Origin: Cyanophora paradoxa | Lineage: Eukaryota > Glaucocystophyceae > Cyanophorales > Cyanophoraceae | Length of the DNA stretch: 64,000 nucleotides | Direction of reading: 5' to 3' | Assembly (NCBI GenBank): GCA_004431415.1 | Contig: QPMI01000428.1 | Span: 1-64,000, forward strand | In this document: piece by piece, positions 1 through 9,607 of the stretch | Layout: every line of letters begins with the position of its first letter | Position numbering within the stretch: the first letter of the stretch is position 1 | Notes under the pieces: generated by a model | Databases searched by the model: none | Told to the model about the DNA's origin: nothing | Seen by the model: only the letters and a program-made list of their open reading frames with translations | Made by a program: the position numbers and the translations under genes

Positions 1-192
1 TGCAATATTCGAAACATTGCCCACTATTTGAGAACCAAAGTTGAATGTGAGGATGTGAACTGGATTGCTGATAGACCCCTTACAATAAATACTATTTAGC
101 CCAGCAGGTGTGCGCTCCAATCATCCTTATGTTCACTAAGTGGCTTGTGGATCGAGGCTTAATTTCCGAGAATAAATGCAAGTCTGGTAGCC

Positions 193-441
193 TTGTGGAA
201 ACCTGGAAATGGTTCAGGAGTTCATTACAGCAATAAATATAAAAACGATTATAATAGTCGCAGATATTATACAGAAATGCGAAGTGTTACATATATCCAA
301 GTGAAAACTACAAATGGTAAACAATACTATCATTTCCTATTCCCACAAGTATTTGAGGAATTCAGAAAGATGAAGCTTGTAGATGATGAGACCATTGAGG
401 AAGAAGCTAATCCAAGAGAAACAAGAACTACCTGCTGCTGA
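193..441 (+). CDS. Hypothetical small protein, possibly partial
   Basis: Short open frame in the decayed viral segment. It has no ATG at its left edge (it opens on TTG); the first ATG in frame is at 277, giving a protein of about 54 residues with an aromatic patch (KQYYHFLFPQVFEEF) and an acidic tail. I do not recognise it. It lies upstream of a GIY-YIG remnant and a broken polymerase on the same strand, so it may be another gene fragment of the same element. Nothing in it suggests a function. Confidence 0.3.
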   Translation: MWKPGNGSGVHYSNKYKNDYNSRRYYTEMRSVTYIQVKTTNGKQYYHFLFPQVFEEFRKMKLVDDETIEEEANPRETRTTCC

Positions 442-564
442 TCCTGATGCATCAGATTATGACTCTGATGTTGAAGTTTAGGTTTACTCAAAGTGGACTC
501 ACAGTTGACTCAAATTTATCATAAAGACCCAACAGTCTTTTATTTATGGTTTATTTATCGATTA

Positions 565-666
565 GGTTGACTAAGTGGGGGAGTTGACTCATTTTTCACA
601 GATTCTAAAAGAGGACTCTGCCCTAAAAGAAATAAAAAGTGCCTCAACTCCACCACTAAGTCAACC
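565..666. repeat. Fold-back (MITE-like) repeat, GTTGACTAAG family
   Basis: The ends are inverted: GGTTGACTAAGTGGGGGAG at 565 pairs imperfectly with CTCAACTCCACCACTAAGTC near 643-662. A direct GTTGACTCA motif precedes it near 503. Related fold-back units occur at 6584-6695 and 6850-6935, so this is a small dispersed family bracketing the broken polymerase/integrase segment. Confidence 0.6.
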
Positions 667-738
667 AAAAATGATTTAAGAGATAGAAAAATATATTTAT
701 ATGTAACTAGTAAGAATGGCTGAACAGATCATGATTCT

Positions 739-970
739 GGATCGATCTATATGATTGAGAGTCAGGAAATGAACAAAGTCTACATAGGAAGAACCTCACA
801 GCCACTTCAAAAAAGATGGAGACAACACAAATCAGGTCAAATGCCATCTACAGCAGACCTATGCAAGGCTTCTGATGTGAAGTTCTCAGTCTGTATTCAA
901 GTAAGAAGGGTGGGCATGAAGACCTTATGAACAGAGAAGCATATTACATGTATTTGTTTGACCTTGGATA
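739..970 (+). pseudogene. GIY-YIG endonuclease remnant
   Basis: The frame starting at 739 reads GSIYMIES, then VYIGRT, then an RW..HKS segment, matching the GIY and YIG halves of the GIY-YIG nuclease core with its conserved arginine. The frame ends in TGA at 928-930. A shifted frame just upstream continues with LMNREAYYMYLFD, which resembles the helix carrying the catalytic glutamate, so a one-base shift near 905 splits the domain. GIY-YIG nucleases are common cargo in Polintons and large DNA viruses. No ATG-led full gene is visible; I treat it as a fragment. Confidence 0.6.
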
Positions 971-1159
971 GTCAATCTACAAAAACCGAAATCTCGATTT
1001 AGGATTAATAGGTTTTTGCGATTTCATTCAGAGGAAGCCAATGGATCCATTAAAACATTTTAAATTGCGTTTAGAACATCCTAAAATAAAATATCCCTTA
1101 GAATAGGACAAGTTAGGAATAATGCCCGAATTACCAACAAACTCATAAGGAGAAGAAAT

Positions 1160-4100
1160 GGGAACTCATGGGATTGCTGGGAACACTATATGCAGCCATG
1201 AAATAACAGAGGCTGAATATGACCGGGAAATAGATTTAATTGCAAGGGGCAGACCCACTTTAAGCAGATTAACCAGAAAAGCAAATAACCTATATGATAA
1301 AATTGAAACTTGGATGAATGGATAGGCTTAGGCAAATAGAACAGAGGCAGAAGATGGAACAGCCATGAATGAATTATATCGCTGGCTCACTTACAGAGCC
1401 AGAAGGGAAGTTGTTGTAGATGTGATTGAATTCCTGGACAGAATTGCTACATCCCTTCCTAATCGATTAAAGCAGGGTTTAGATCAATTCAGGGCAATCA
1501 AGGTTCGCTTGTCTTTTATCTGCAAGTTCGTAAAGTGAGCAATCCACAGGTTTGGATATCGAATACATTTACAGTGATTACTTTGTATTAACCAGGTCGA
1601 GAAATATTCGAACTGAGCTGAATAAAGCAGCCCAAATGTGTCAGGAGCAGATGAATGTGGTTGATAGCTATCGCTTAGAAAGAATTGAAATACTCAGAGT
1701 GGCTATTATGAGTTATGCTCCAACTGGTGGTTGCTTTCTACAAACCCCAGAGTGGATTGCTAGGAAGAGAGCCACAGTGAATATTCGAAATATTGATGAT
1801 TCCTGCTCGAAAATGCGATTTTAGCCTCGATTTACAGAAAATCTATTAACTCCCATAAGAGGAATGAGCTTCACAATATCGCAAATGGAAATACTCAGCA
1901 ATCGCTTATAATCCGCTGGCTCTGAATTTCGATAACATCCCATTCCCTGTTGCCTGTGATGCTGAGATTATTGATAAATTCGAGGCTCAAAATGCAGGCA
2001 TTAGCATTAATATATTTGGAATCGATGGAGAGGTTATTTATCCCTGCATCAATCCAGTAACCAGGCAGAAAGCATAAGGTTAATCTCATGCTGATATTTG
2101 ATGATGAAGGGAATGGTCATTATATTACAATCATGTCCCTTTCAAGATTATTGAAAGTAAACCATGAAACATACAATGATCAAAAGTTACACTACTGTGA
2201 TACATGCTTATCTCGATTCAGGTCTGAGGCTAAACTCACTGCTCATGTGGACTCAAACAGATGCATTGATTGGAGACTCTCAAAGGAATCACCCCTAAAC
2301 CTGAGACACCATAGAGTTTGGACTGAAAACCTCAGGAAAACTGTGTGGCTTCCTGTTGTGGTTTACTGCAAGATTGAACATAGAAGCATCCCCATTGATG
2401 CATCGAAATCCAAAGGGAAGTCTCAGCAGTCAACCTGAGAGTAGTCACTGGGGAAGATGTTCAAGATTTCGATTTGAGGGGCAGGATCCAATGGGAGGTC
2501 TCTTTGAATGCTTGGAGTCCAAAGCTAGAGAACTAATCGATTTCCTGTTCACCAATATTCCAATGAATGAACTCACAGATGAGCAAAAGGCTATTTACAG
2601 GGCTACTAAACACTGTTACTTTGCAGTGAGAGGTTCACTAAGGAAACTTCAAATGCAGAGATCATGATCACCACACAGGTAATTACATTGCACCTGCATG
2701 CAGAAACTGCAATCTCCATAGGAGAATCTCAAAGCAAACCAAAGTTGCAGTTGTTGTTGACCAAATGGATGACTGTGGGACATTCATTTTCAGAAAAATA
2801 GCAGCATGGGTGATAAAAAGCGAATCGAAATCCTTTCGAAAAACTTTGATCAATACCTGTCATTGCAATGGGTCTTTACAAGTTCATTGATGCAAGCAAT
2901 TTCATGGATTTTGGAGCTGCTGATGTAGATGAGTTAATGAACAAATTCCAGGCTTTAGAAGGCTTTCACACTCAGTATATGGATTGGACCCAGTTCATTA
3001 TGTATCTGCACCTGGTTATCTGGGATGCTATGCTTAGGACACCAAGGCAAAAATAGAGCTTATAAGTGATGTAGAGCAATACGAATTTGTTGAGAGGGGA
3101 ATCAGGGGTGGCTTTGCAACAATGCCTTGTAGGTATGCTGAGGCTGATGGTGAAAACTCCCACATTATGCTGTTTGATGCTAACAACTTGTATGGCTACT
3201 GTTTGAGTCAGCCAATCCCAGTTGGTGATTTTAGATGGGAGACCGAATTCAACCCACAAGATAACAGATCCAGTTTCCTGGAAGTTGATCTGATTACCCA
3301 ATTAGGCTATATCTAGACCACAGTGATTTCCCCCTAATTATTAACAAGAAAATAGTAGAATATGCCGAATTATCACAATATCAAAAGAGCCTATTAGATC
3401 TTTCAGGAGAAGAGCTTGATAAGACCCTAAGCTAACTGCAACCTTTGGTTCTGTGACCAACTATGTGATTTCTGAGCCTCTTCTACAGTATCTGTTGGAC
3501 AAAGGTGTGAAATTAAAGAAAGTTCACAGGTCCTATCATTTACTGTGGCTCCTGTCATGAAACCCTATATTGAGCTGAACACTGAGATGAGAAGGAAAGC
3601 AGTGAATAAATTCGAGGCTGATTTCTATAAGCTCATGAATAACTCAATCTATGGGAAATGCATTGAATCTTGCAGAGGTAGATCTGTGGTTAAGATTGCA
3701 AACAGTGAGAAACTGTTTATGAAATATGCAGCCTCTCCATTGGTGAAATCAACAAGCCCCATAAACGAAAGAGCAGTTGCCTTTGAGTTTTACACAAAAC
3801 ATGTGAAGCTAGATAAGCCAGTTGCCATTGGAGCTATGTTTTGGATGCAGCCAAACTGCATAATTACAGTTCTTCTATGATACTGTAAGGTCCAATGGTC
3901 CAAAGCCAAATTACTGTTCCATGATACTGATTCCTTTTGTCTATATATCGAATCTAAGACCTTACAAAAGATATAGAGAATATCTCTTATGCATTGGACC
4001 TAGGGGGGTCTAACAGAATGACCCCAGGTAAATACAAAAATGAGATGCCAGGTTCTGCTATATTGGAGTATGTGGGTCTCAGAGCCAAAGTTTACAGTTT

Positions 4101-4335
4101 CAGAACTGCTGAGATTGAGAGGAGTAAGCTCTCTGGGACTTCAACTGAGGAACTCCAATTTAATGATTTTAAGCAGTGTTTATTTGCAGGTATCAGCAAG
4201 ACTGTGACTGCAAAGCAGAAAAGAAGGGCAGATCACACAATAATAGACACTGTGAGTAGAAGGGTTGCCCTAAACTGCTTTGATGCAAAGAGATACATCT
4301 TACCAGATGGTATTAATTCTGTTCCTTTTAATTAA
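1160..4335 (+). pseudogene. Protein-primed DNA polymerase B (Polinton type), decayed
   Basis: Fragments in all three frames line up in order with the intact polymerase at 26724-30782. An N-terminal stretch at about 1890-2075 (DKFEAQNAG) matches the intact DSRMFTKFEQANN region. GHYITIMSLSRLL plus a C-x2-C...H zinc-finger-like segment lies at 2088-2290. A DANNLYGY palm motif is at about 3178, KLMNNSIYGK at about 3628 and the metal-binding HDTDS at about 3919. At least eight frame changes interrupt it (for example near 2360, 3056, 3300, 3432, 3545, 3870 and 3990), and two in-frame TAG codons sit at 1323-1325 and 1329-1331. It is clearly more diverged from the 26-kb element than that element's two copies are from each other. 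Non-functional as written. Confidence 0.8.
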
Positions 4336-4339
4336 GAGA

Positions 4340-5580
4340 TGCCAGCAACTGGAAGAATAGTTAGAAGAACACTGAGCAACTGCAAGGTAACCTACTGCCC
4401 ATCACAGTTCCAAAGGAGGAAAAGGGGGAATCTCGAATTGTCAAAAAATCAGAGATGAAAGAGCTTGTCCAGTAGAGATCCCAGTTGCTATTGCAGTGAA
4501 AGAAACTAGCAAGATGCCAAGAGATTCTATGATGTGAGGACTGGTTACAAAGGGCTTCAAGCTATGAGAGCTGAGTTACCAGATGAATCCTATAAGCAGT
4601 TGCAAGAGTTCTATAAAAAACAAGAAGTTGTTCAGATCAATGCACCTGCTATATCTAGGAAGAGAGATCCATGGTCCAATTAGGCAACCCTTGATACCTA
4701 TGTGATTGATTTGCTCTTTTCCCAGCTTATAAGAAACAAAACAATGGCTATGATACATTTATGACTGCAATGGAATCAACACTGAGAACTGGGTATATTA
4801 TACCTATAAGAGATAAATCAGCTCTCACTACATTGGCTGCATTTAAACAGCTTGAGATGAGAGTGGCAAGACCAATAGTAAAGGTTCAATCAGATGCTGG
4901 GAGTGAATTCCAAAATCGAATATTCCAGGAGTATTTATCTAGTAAATACATAGAACACCAAGTGAGTGGAACTGCAGACCATAGAAGCCAAGGTCGAATT
5001 GAAGCCTTTAACAAGCAGATTAAGAGACTGATCACAAACTACTGCATAGCTAATAACACAGCTAGATTCTTTGATGTGTTAGGTGATATTGAGTATAATT
5101 ACAATAATACAGTTCACTCAGCTACTAAGATGAAGCCAGGCGAAACTACAGAGGAGCATTATAGGTATATAGTGGGATTAGAAGATGAAAGATTCAAGAA
5201 ATCAATAGCTTACCTTGATACCATGCAGCCTGGCATGTTTGTTAGAGTGAAAGTTGAGAAGAACCCTTTGCTAAACAGGGTAACAATTGTCTAGGATGGT
5301 TTACACTGTTGATAGTAGGGAAGGCTTTAAGTTTAAGCTAAGGAGTCCCACTGGTGAGATCATAGAAAACAGGTTTGCTTTCCATGAGCTGTTGCCTGTG
5401 AATGCAGTTGAATATCTAGAAACCCTACAGTGGATGCCTTAGAGCAAGCTAAAGAGGAAGCTAGGGTTGATGCTGCTATAAGGAGAGAAGGCATAGAAGC
5501 TGCTAATGAAGTCCCAGATAAGCCTTTGATAGAGGCTAGGAGGAGAAGGCTGGAAAGTTAATAGGGAACTCAAAAAGCTC
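4340..5580 (+). pseudogene. Retrovirus-like (rve) integrase of a Polinton, frameshifted
   Basis: It follows the broken polymerase directly, as in intact Polintons. An N-terminal helical region (about 4520-4660, RFYDVRTGYKGLQ) is followed by the catalytic core: first Asp in TYVIDLL (about 4700), second in VQSDAGSEF (about 4890) and Glu in GRIEAFNKQIKRL (about 5000). Residues 4761-5294 form an uninterrupted frame; frame changes near 4720, 5290 and 5440 separate it from the N-terminus and from a charged C-terminal tail, and an in-frame TAG sits at 4681-4683. The DDE triad is conserved here, unlike the integrase at 30792-31742. Confidence 0.8.
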
Positions 5581-5699
5581 ACCATAGCAGGCACACAGAA
5601 ACTTTCAGAAGTGAATAGCCAGAGATGGTATAGTGACTTTCAGACTACTAAGGAGTCATATACAGCCCTAAACCTCAAAGAACACTAAGAGAGAGGACC

Positions 5700-6500
5700 A
5701 AAACTAGCTAGTTTGCTAGCCGAAAACTCGTTTTTTCCAAATATATGTATGACTGATATACATATATGCATATGATATACACATTGTCTTGTAGATCTTT
5801 TCAAGCGCTTCACAGCGATATGCAGAACGTTGCGATTTGATAATCTGGTGATGAGATACAAGCGTTTGAAGATGCCGATTATCGATTTTTCGAGATTTCG
5901 GAATGATGCATCATAATGATGTAATAATGATGTATCATAAACACATAACATATATATATCGCCGTGATCGTCATGATCTCCCGAGTTCGATGGTGTGTCA
6001 TATATATCATATACATATGCATCGTCATTATGACATCATTTCGTAACATAACACGTCCGTCATCGTCTTTTTTCCGCAGCGAACAGATAAGTGAACAGTT
6101 AACGAGACAACTATTGTAATAGTGTACTGCAACAACAATTGAAAACAAGATATGCGGGAAAGCTATTGAAAGACAATGAAGCAAATTGCGAACAATTAAG
6201 TGAACAGTTAAGTGGACACCTGTTGGGAGTAGGCAGTGTCTACTCGTTTATCGTGAAAAGGTGTCCACTTAACTGTTCATTTAACTGTTGACGAAAACCC
6301 ATGCATTATGACATCATATCATTAAACCACATACAAAACACTAAAATGCATGTATCTCTTCACCAACTCATCATGTGACAAAACCAAAAACAGATTCGGA
6401 ATCCTCTTAACGAGGCCTGCCTGACGATGTAAGTATCATAGGCTCAATAATTCATATGTTTATAAGCATCTCCCCTTGATTCCCCCTATTATATAATATT
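5700..6500. other. AT-rich noncoding stretch
   Basis: I see no credible gene. The sequence is rich in ATATAC, CATATG and ATGATG-type simple motifs, and the open frames on the minus strand are low-complexity. It contains the hairpin listed at 6201-6279. Confidence 0.5.
6201..6279. repeat. Perfect 21-bp inverted repeat (hairpin)
   Basis: TGAACAGTTAAGTGGACACC plus T at 6201-6221 is the exact reverse complement of 6259-6279, with a 37-bp loop. Degenerate GAACAGTTAA motifs recur nearby (about 6080-6105 and 6280-6292). It could be a small fold-back element or a structural site; no gene overlaps it. Confidence 0.7.
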
Positions 6501-6583
6501 TATATTAAAGTGGACTCAAGGTTGACTCATATTAATCGTAAAAGTAGTAATAGTATATGGATTTTGTTACGAATTCAATGCAA

Positions 6584-6695
6584 GGGTTGACTAAGTGGGT
6601 TGAGTTGACTCAAATTTCACAGGAAATATTTGGGACCTAAAGTTTTCTAAAAAGGATTTCAAAAAATGTGTCAACTCCCCCCACTTAGTCAACCC
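6584..6695. repeat. Fold-back repeat, GTTGACTAAG family, second unit
   Basis: GGGTTGACTAAGTGGGTTGA at the left end pairs with TCAACTCCCCCCACTTAGTC and AACCC at the right end. It is a clear relative of the unit at 565-666, and both are preceded by an AGTGGACTCA...GTTGACTCA stretch in the same orientation. Confidence 0.65.
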
Positions 6696-6849
6696 TGACC
6701 ATAAACAGTAAGGATTTGAGCTAACATGTATCACAAAGTGAACATTTTGAGTCCACTTAGAAGATCCACTTTTGAAATCCAAGTTGATTTTGCTTGAAAT
6801 TTCAAAGTTGATCTAAAAGTGAGTCCACCCTGATTGATTATGGTAACAA

Positions 6850-6935
6850 AGTTGACTAAGTTGACTAAGTTGAGTCATCTTAAGAAATTCAAAGAGACTA
6901 AGAGTTCAAAATGTTTATGAAAGTGAGTCAACTTA
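6850..6935. repeat. Fold-back repeat, GTTGACTAAG family, third and more diverged unit
   Basis: GTTGACTAAGTTGACTAAGT near 6852 is inverted relative to GAGTCAACTTAGAC near 6925. It shares the core heptamer of the other two units but is shorter. Confidence 0.5.
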
Positions 6936-6984
6936 GACCACTTCTGATAACAAAGTTAAATATTTAATTGATTTAATCGGAAAA

Positions 6985-7219
6985 GAACATGATTTAATCG
7001 AATTTATTGATATAATTCCGATTAGATTCATTTAGGATTCAATTAAGATCAATCGAAGTTATTGATATAATTCCGATTAACTACAATTAAGATACAATAT
7101 CGATTAATCGAGTTTATCGATATAACATCGATTAAATTAATTGAAATTGCATATAAAAATATGAAAATTCATGTGAAAATTCAAATAAATTAATCGATTT
7201 TATTGATATAACATCGAAT
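6985..7219. repeat. Iteron-like AT-rich direct repeats
   Basis: Four spaced copies of a TTATTGATATAA motif followed by TTCCGATTA or CATCGA occur at about 7001-7024, 7056-7080, 7111-7135 and 7195-7219. GATTAATCGA-type half-sites lie between them. The array lies directly upstream of the palindrome and of the first gene of the viral island, a plausible position for an origin or a regulatory array. The role is inference. Confidence 0.55.
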
Positions 7220-7220
7220 C

Positions 7221-7293
7221 ACACATATGAATATTCATATTTTAATCCTGAGGCGGAACGCCGAGGGATTAAAATATGAATATTCATATGTGT
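7221..7293. repeat. Perfect 28-bp palindrome spanning the penton gene start
   Basis: The arm at 7221-7248 is the exact reverse complement of 7266-7293, with a 17-bp GC-rich loop (TGAGGCGGAACGCCGAG). The ATG at 7276 lies inside the right arm, so the 5' end of the transcript could form a long hairpin. It could also be an internal terminal repeat of the viral island, or a protein-binding operator. Confidence 0.8.
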
Positions 7294-8064
7294 AATGTTC
7301 GACGATTTCGTGTGCTATCCGCTGAGATTCCAAATAGCTCTTATGTTGTTCCGCCCGATCAGACAATAACTATAACGCTTCTAAACGAAGAGCCCACAGT
7401 AATCCCCGCATCCAAAATGATAGCACCGATTCCCAGCGTAAACGATTATTATTACGTCGATGCTGATAACGAACGATACCCAAAAGAGAGAGCTCTAAAC
7501 AGTGATGCTTTACTCGGATTTGCGGGCGGTTCTTTTGATCCGCTCGGTCTCTTCCCGGTTTCCTATTCTCTCGCTCTGTCTACGAACCGCTTCGTGTTCT
7601 CATCTCCGAATAGCCCTTTTACATTAGAGTCCTCAGACCAGGAGTTCTGTGACTGTCTCGGCATAGAACCCGGAGTGGTTTACGCCAGCACACCAGAACC
7701 AGTGCCGGTTCCACTCAGAGATTACCCCAGTCGCTACGCGATTATATGCCCGAAAATGGTCGACTTTAATGCAATTCCATATATTTACCTTGATATCGAA
7801 GAGCTCCGCCCGTTTACCAAATTCGCAGCGGTTACTGGGAGACAGAACAATTTCGACGACTCCTATCTATTGCGAATTCAGATGAACTCGGACTTTGGTA
7901 GATATTCCTTTTACCACGAACCGAGCGCAAGCATCCCTTTCGTAAATGTCACATCGCAACTCGATTTAGATCGTCTCACAATTTCGCTTCGAAAATGGCG
8001 GGGCTCTGTTGCGGATATAAACGGTCTCTCATACTCGTTCCAGCTCGAAGTGATCACGGATTAA
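7276..8064 (+). CDS. Putative penton (single jelly-roll minor capsid) protein
   Basis: A 262-residue protein with no signal peptide or membrane span. The N-terminus (FRVLSAEIPNSSYVV) has the 'residue-EIPNS-Y' look, and the C-terminus (LDRLTISLRKW...DINGLSYSFQLEV) has the closing strands, typical of penton/minor capsid proteins of Polinton-like viruses and virophages. In those families the protein forms pentamers at capsid vertices. It is the first gene of a compact viral island and starts inside a long palindrome. The next gene converges on it with only 6 bp between their stops. Assignment rests on recognised sequence style rather than a search. A second in-frame ATG (residue 5) would also serve as start. 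Confidence 0.55.
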   Translation: MNIHMCNVRRFRVLSAEIPNSSYVVPPDQTITITLLNEEPTVIPASKMIAPIPSVNDYYYVDADNERYPKERALNSDALLGFAGGSFDPLGLFPVSYSLALSTNRFVFSSPNSPFTLESSDQEFCDCLGIEPGVVYASTPEPVPVPLRDYPSRYAIICPKMVDFNAIPYIYLDIEELRPFTKFAAVTGRQNNFDDSYLLRIQMNSDFGRYSFYHEPSASIPFVNVTSQLDLDRLTISLRKWRGSVADINGLSYSFQLEVITD

Positions 8065-8070
8065 GCGCTG

Positions 8071-9564
8071 TCACACATAGTAGCCCTCGAAATCAATTCG
8101 GCATGCCGAAGCAATATTCGTCGTGAGCACCCAGATTACGAGGGTTCTCACAGATCTCGGGTTCGCTAAGAAATGTTCGTCGGGCTCCGCACTTCCGGCT
8201 ATTTGATTTGCATTGGTAAACACTCTCGTCGCGCCGGCTTCTGTGTATGTGACAAGCGCCGAAACTCCCGGAGTTAATTGGTAATCGATTTCAAACGTTT
8301 TAATGTAGTTTCCATTTGCAGCCGGCTTCATTTTTATAGAGGAAAGCATAAACAGACGCGGAAAATCAATGCGTAAATAATTGCCTCCCGACCTACTACC
8401 TTGCGGCGGGTTTGTAAATCCCACCCACCCCGTAGCATTTGACCAGCGGGCATTGGAGGCTGTGCCGAATTCCGCAATAAAGGCGCTATTATCGAGCGGC
8501 ACCCAGTTAGACTCCGGGGGTGCGCTTACATCTGTGCACCCGGACAGATTAATAATGGGAACGTCTCCCTCTGATATATTCATCGTCAGCACTGAATACA
8601 TCGCATTAAAATACGTTTGCTGTGCGGAAACAAACGCGAGCGCTTCCGTTTCCAAATATTGCAGGTGACTGGTCGTGATCGTATCGAGGGTCATTTTGTC
8701 TTTCGGTAAAGGCACGCTCAGCTTATAGTAGCGATCGTAATTCTGATCATCGTTTCTGGGTAAAAGTTCCAGCAGCTTTACGTGGGCGTTTAGATCGCTC
8801 GACTCTAAGAACATGCTGAGAATTGGCGATCCTGTGGCGCTTAGCATCCATTGCACGATCCCCCAATTTTTCATAGTGTCGTACGAATATCCAGCTGTCG
8901 CCTTATCAGAGTCTTGGACGTGACCCGCCGTAATCGAGACCACTATAAGCTCCTCCTCGCAAGAGTTTCCGAATAAAGTGCGGGCGAATGTGTAGCCACA
9001 AACCCCGGGCGAATTATTTCCGCTCATGCAACCATCGATTAAACAATATGTTCTTCCGGCGACTGTGACTTGTTTCGGCTCGAAATAGGTCGGAGCAGCC
9101 GAGGTAGCCCTTGCAGCATCGCGCACAAGCATCCCATTAATGTCTTCATCGTTGCTTGAAATAAAAACGGGGGACATTAAGATCGTGTCAAATGCAGTCA
9201 CGATGGTTGGTTTATAGAGATCCGCCATGGTCGCTGAGCCGCAGAGTTCCAGAGCCACAGCTTCTAAGTTAGTTGCTTCGTACTTTGGGCGCTGTACAAT
9301 CGATGTAAGCACTCGTGGATTCGCGAAAATCAGCGGTAGTTTCGCTTTGTAGAGCGCGAGAATATCAGTGGCAGTATATTTAGGGGCGCCATCGGTTCCC
9401 TTGATATTCAATAGGAGCGCGATTAATCCACCTGTGGATGTTCCCGCAAAGCAGTCGAATAGCTGTTGGATTCGTTTACCGGTTTGGGCTTCAATCTGTG
9501 CCAGTATAGCAGCCTCGATTATTCCGCGCGACCCTCCACCACTCAGACATAAAACGGTCTTCAT
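8071..9564 (-). CDS. Patatin-like phospholipase with C-terminal discoidin (F5/8C) domain
   Basis: A 497-residue protein. Residues 1-320 are a patatin-like lipase: the oxyanion loop SGGGSRG is near residue 8, the nucleophile elbow GTSTG near 42 and the catalytic Asp-Gly in LIDGCMSG near 176. All active-site elements are present, so it should hydrolyse acyl lipids through a Ser-Asp dyad. Residues about 345-497 (NARWSNATGWVGF...YLRIDF...IKTFEIDYQ...RIDFEGYYV) look like an F5/8 type C (discoidin) fold, a sugar- or lipid-binding module. No signal peptide is seen. It sits between the penton-like gene and the spike gene, transcribed divergently from the spike with 43 bp between starts. A role in breaching or binding host membrane is inference. 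Confidence 0.8.
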   Translation of the reverse strand: MKTVLCLSGGGSRGIIEAAILAQIEAQTGKRIQQLFDCFAGTSTGGLIALLLNIKGTDGAPKYTATDILALYKAKLPLIFANPRVLTSIVQRPKYEATNLEAVALELCGSATMADLYKPTIVTAFDTILMSPVFISSNDEDINGMLVRDAARATSAAPTYFEPKQVTVAGRTYCLIDGCMSGNNSPGVCGYTFARTLFGNSCEEELIVVSITAGHVQDSDKATAGYSYDTMKNWGIVQWMLSATGSPILSMFLESSDLNAHVKLLELLPRNDDQNYDRYYKLSVPLPKDKMTLDTITTSHLQYLETEALAFVSAQQTYFNAMYSVLTMNISEGDVPIINLSGCTDVSAPPESNWVPLDNSAFIAEFGTASNARWSNATGWVGFTNPPQGSRSGGNYLRIDFPRLFMLSSIKMKPAANGNYIKTFEIDYQLTPGVSALVTYTEAGATRVFTNANQIAGSAEPDEHFLANPRSVRTLVIWVLTTNIASACRIDFEGYYV

Positions 9565-9607
9565 TATCTTATATACTTCTTATATATCTTCTTTGTTTAT
9601 AAAGAGG
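9565..9607. promoter_or_regulatory. Divergent promoter between patatin and spike genes
   Basis: The 43-bp gap between two start codons contains two TATATA-like boxes (CTTATATACTT and CTTATATATCTT, about 9570-9592) and an A-rich leader before the ATG at 9608. Its size and AT-richness suggest a minimal bidirectional promoter. Confidence 0.4.

Noticed and set aside
1-5700. Alternative genetic code for the left viral segment
   Set aside because: Only a few in-frame TAGs were seen and frameshifts are equally common, so decay or sequence error explains the pattern better.
5685-6184. Minus-strand open frames in the AT-rich spacer
   Set aside because: His/Ile/Met/Tyr-rich translations of simple repeats; no protein-like features.
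8381-8668. Open frame antisense to the patatin gene
   Set aside because: A shadow of the patatin-discoidin coding sequence with no independent support.
9368-9607. N-terminal extension of the spike frame upstream of 9608
   Set aside because: It lies antisense within the patatin gene and has no suitable start or leader; the ATG at 9608 follows the divergent promoter and an A-rich leader like the neighbouring genes.
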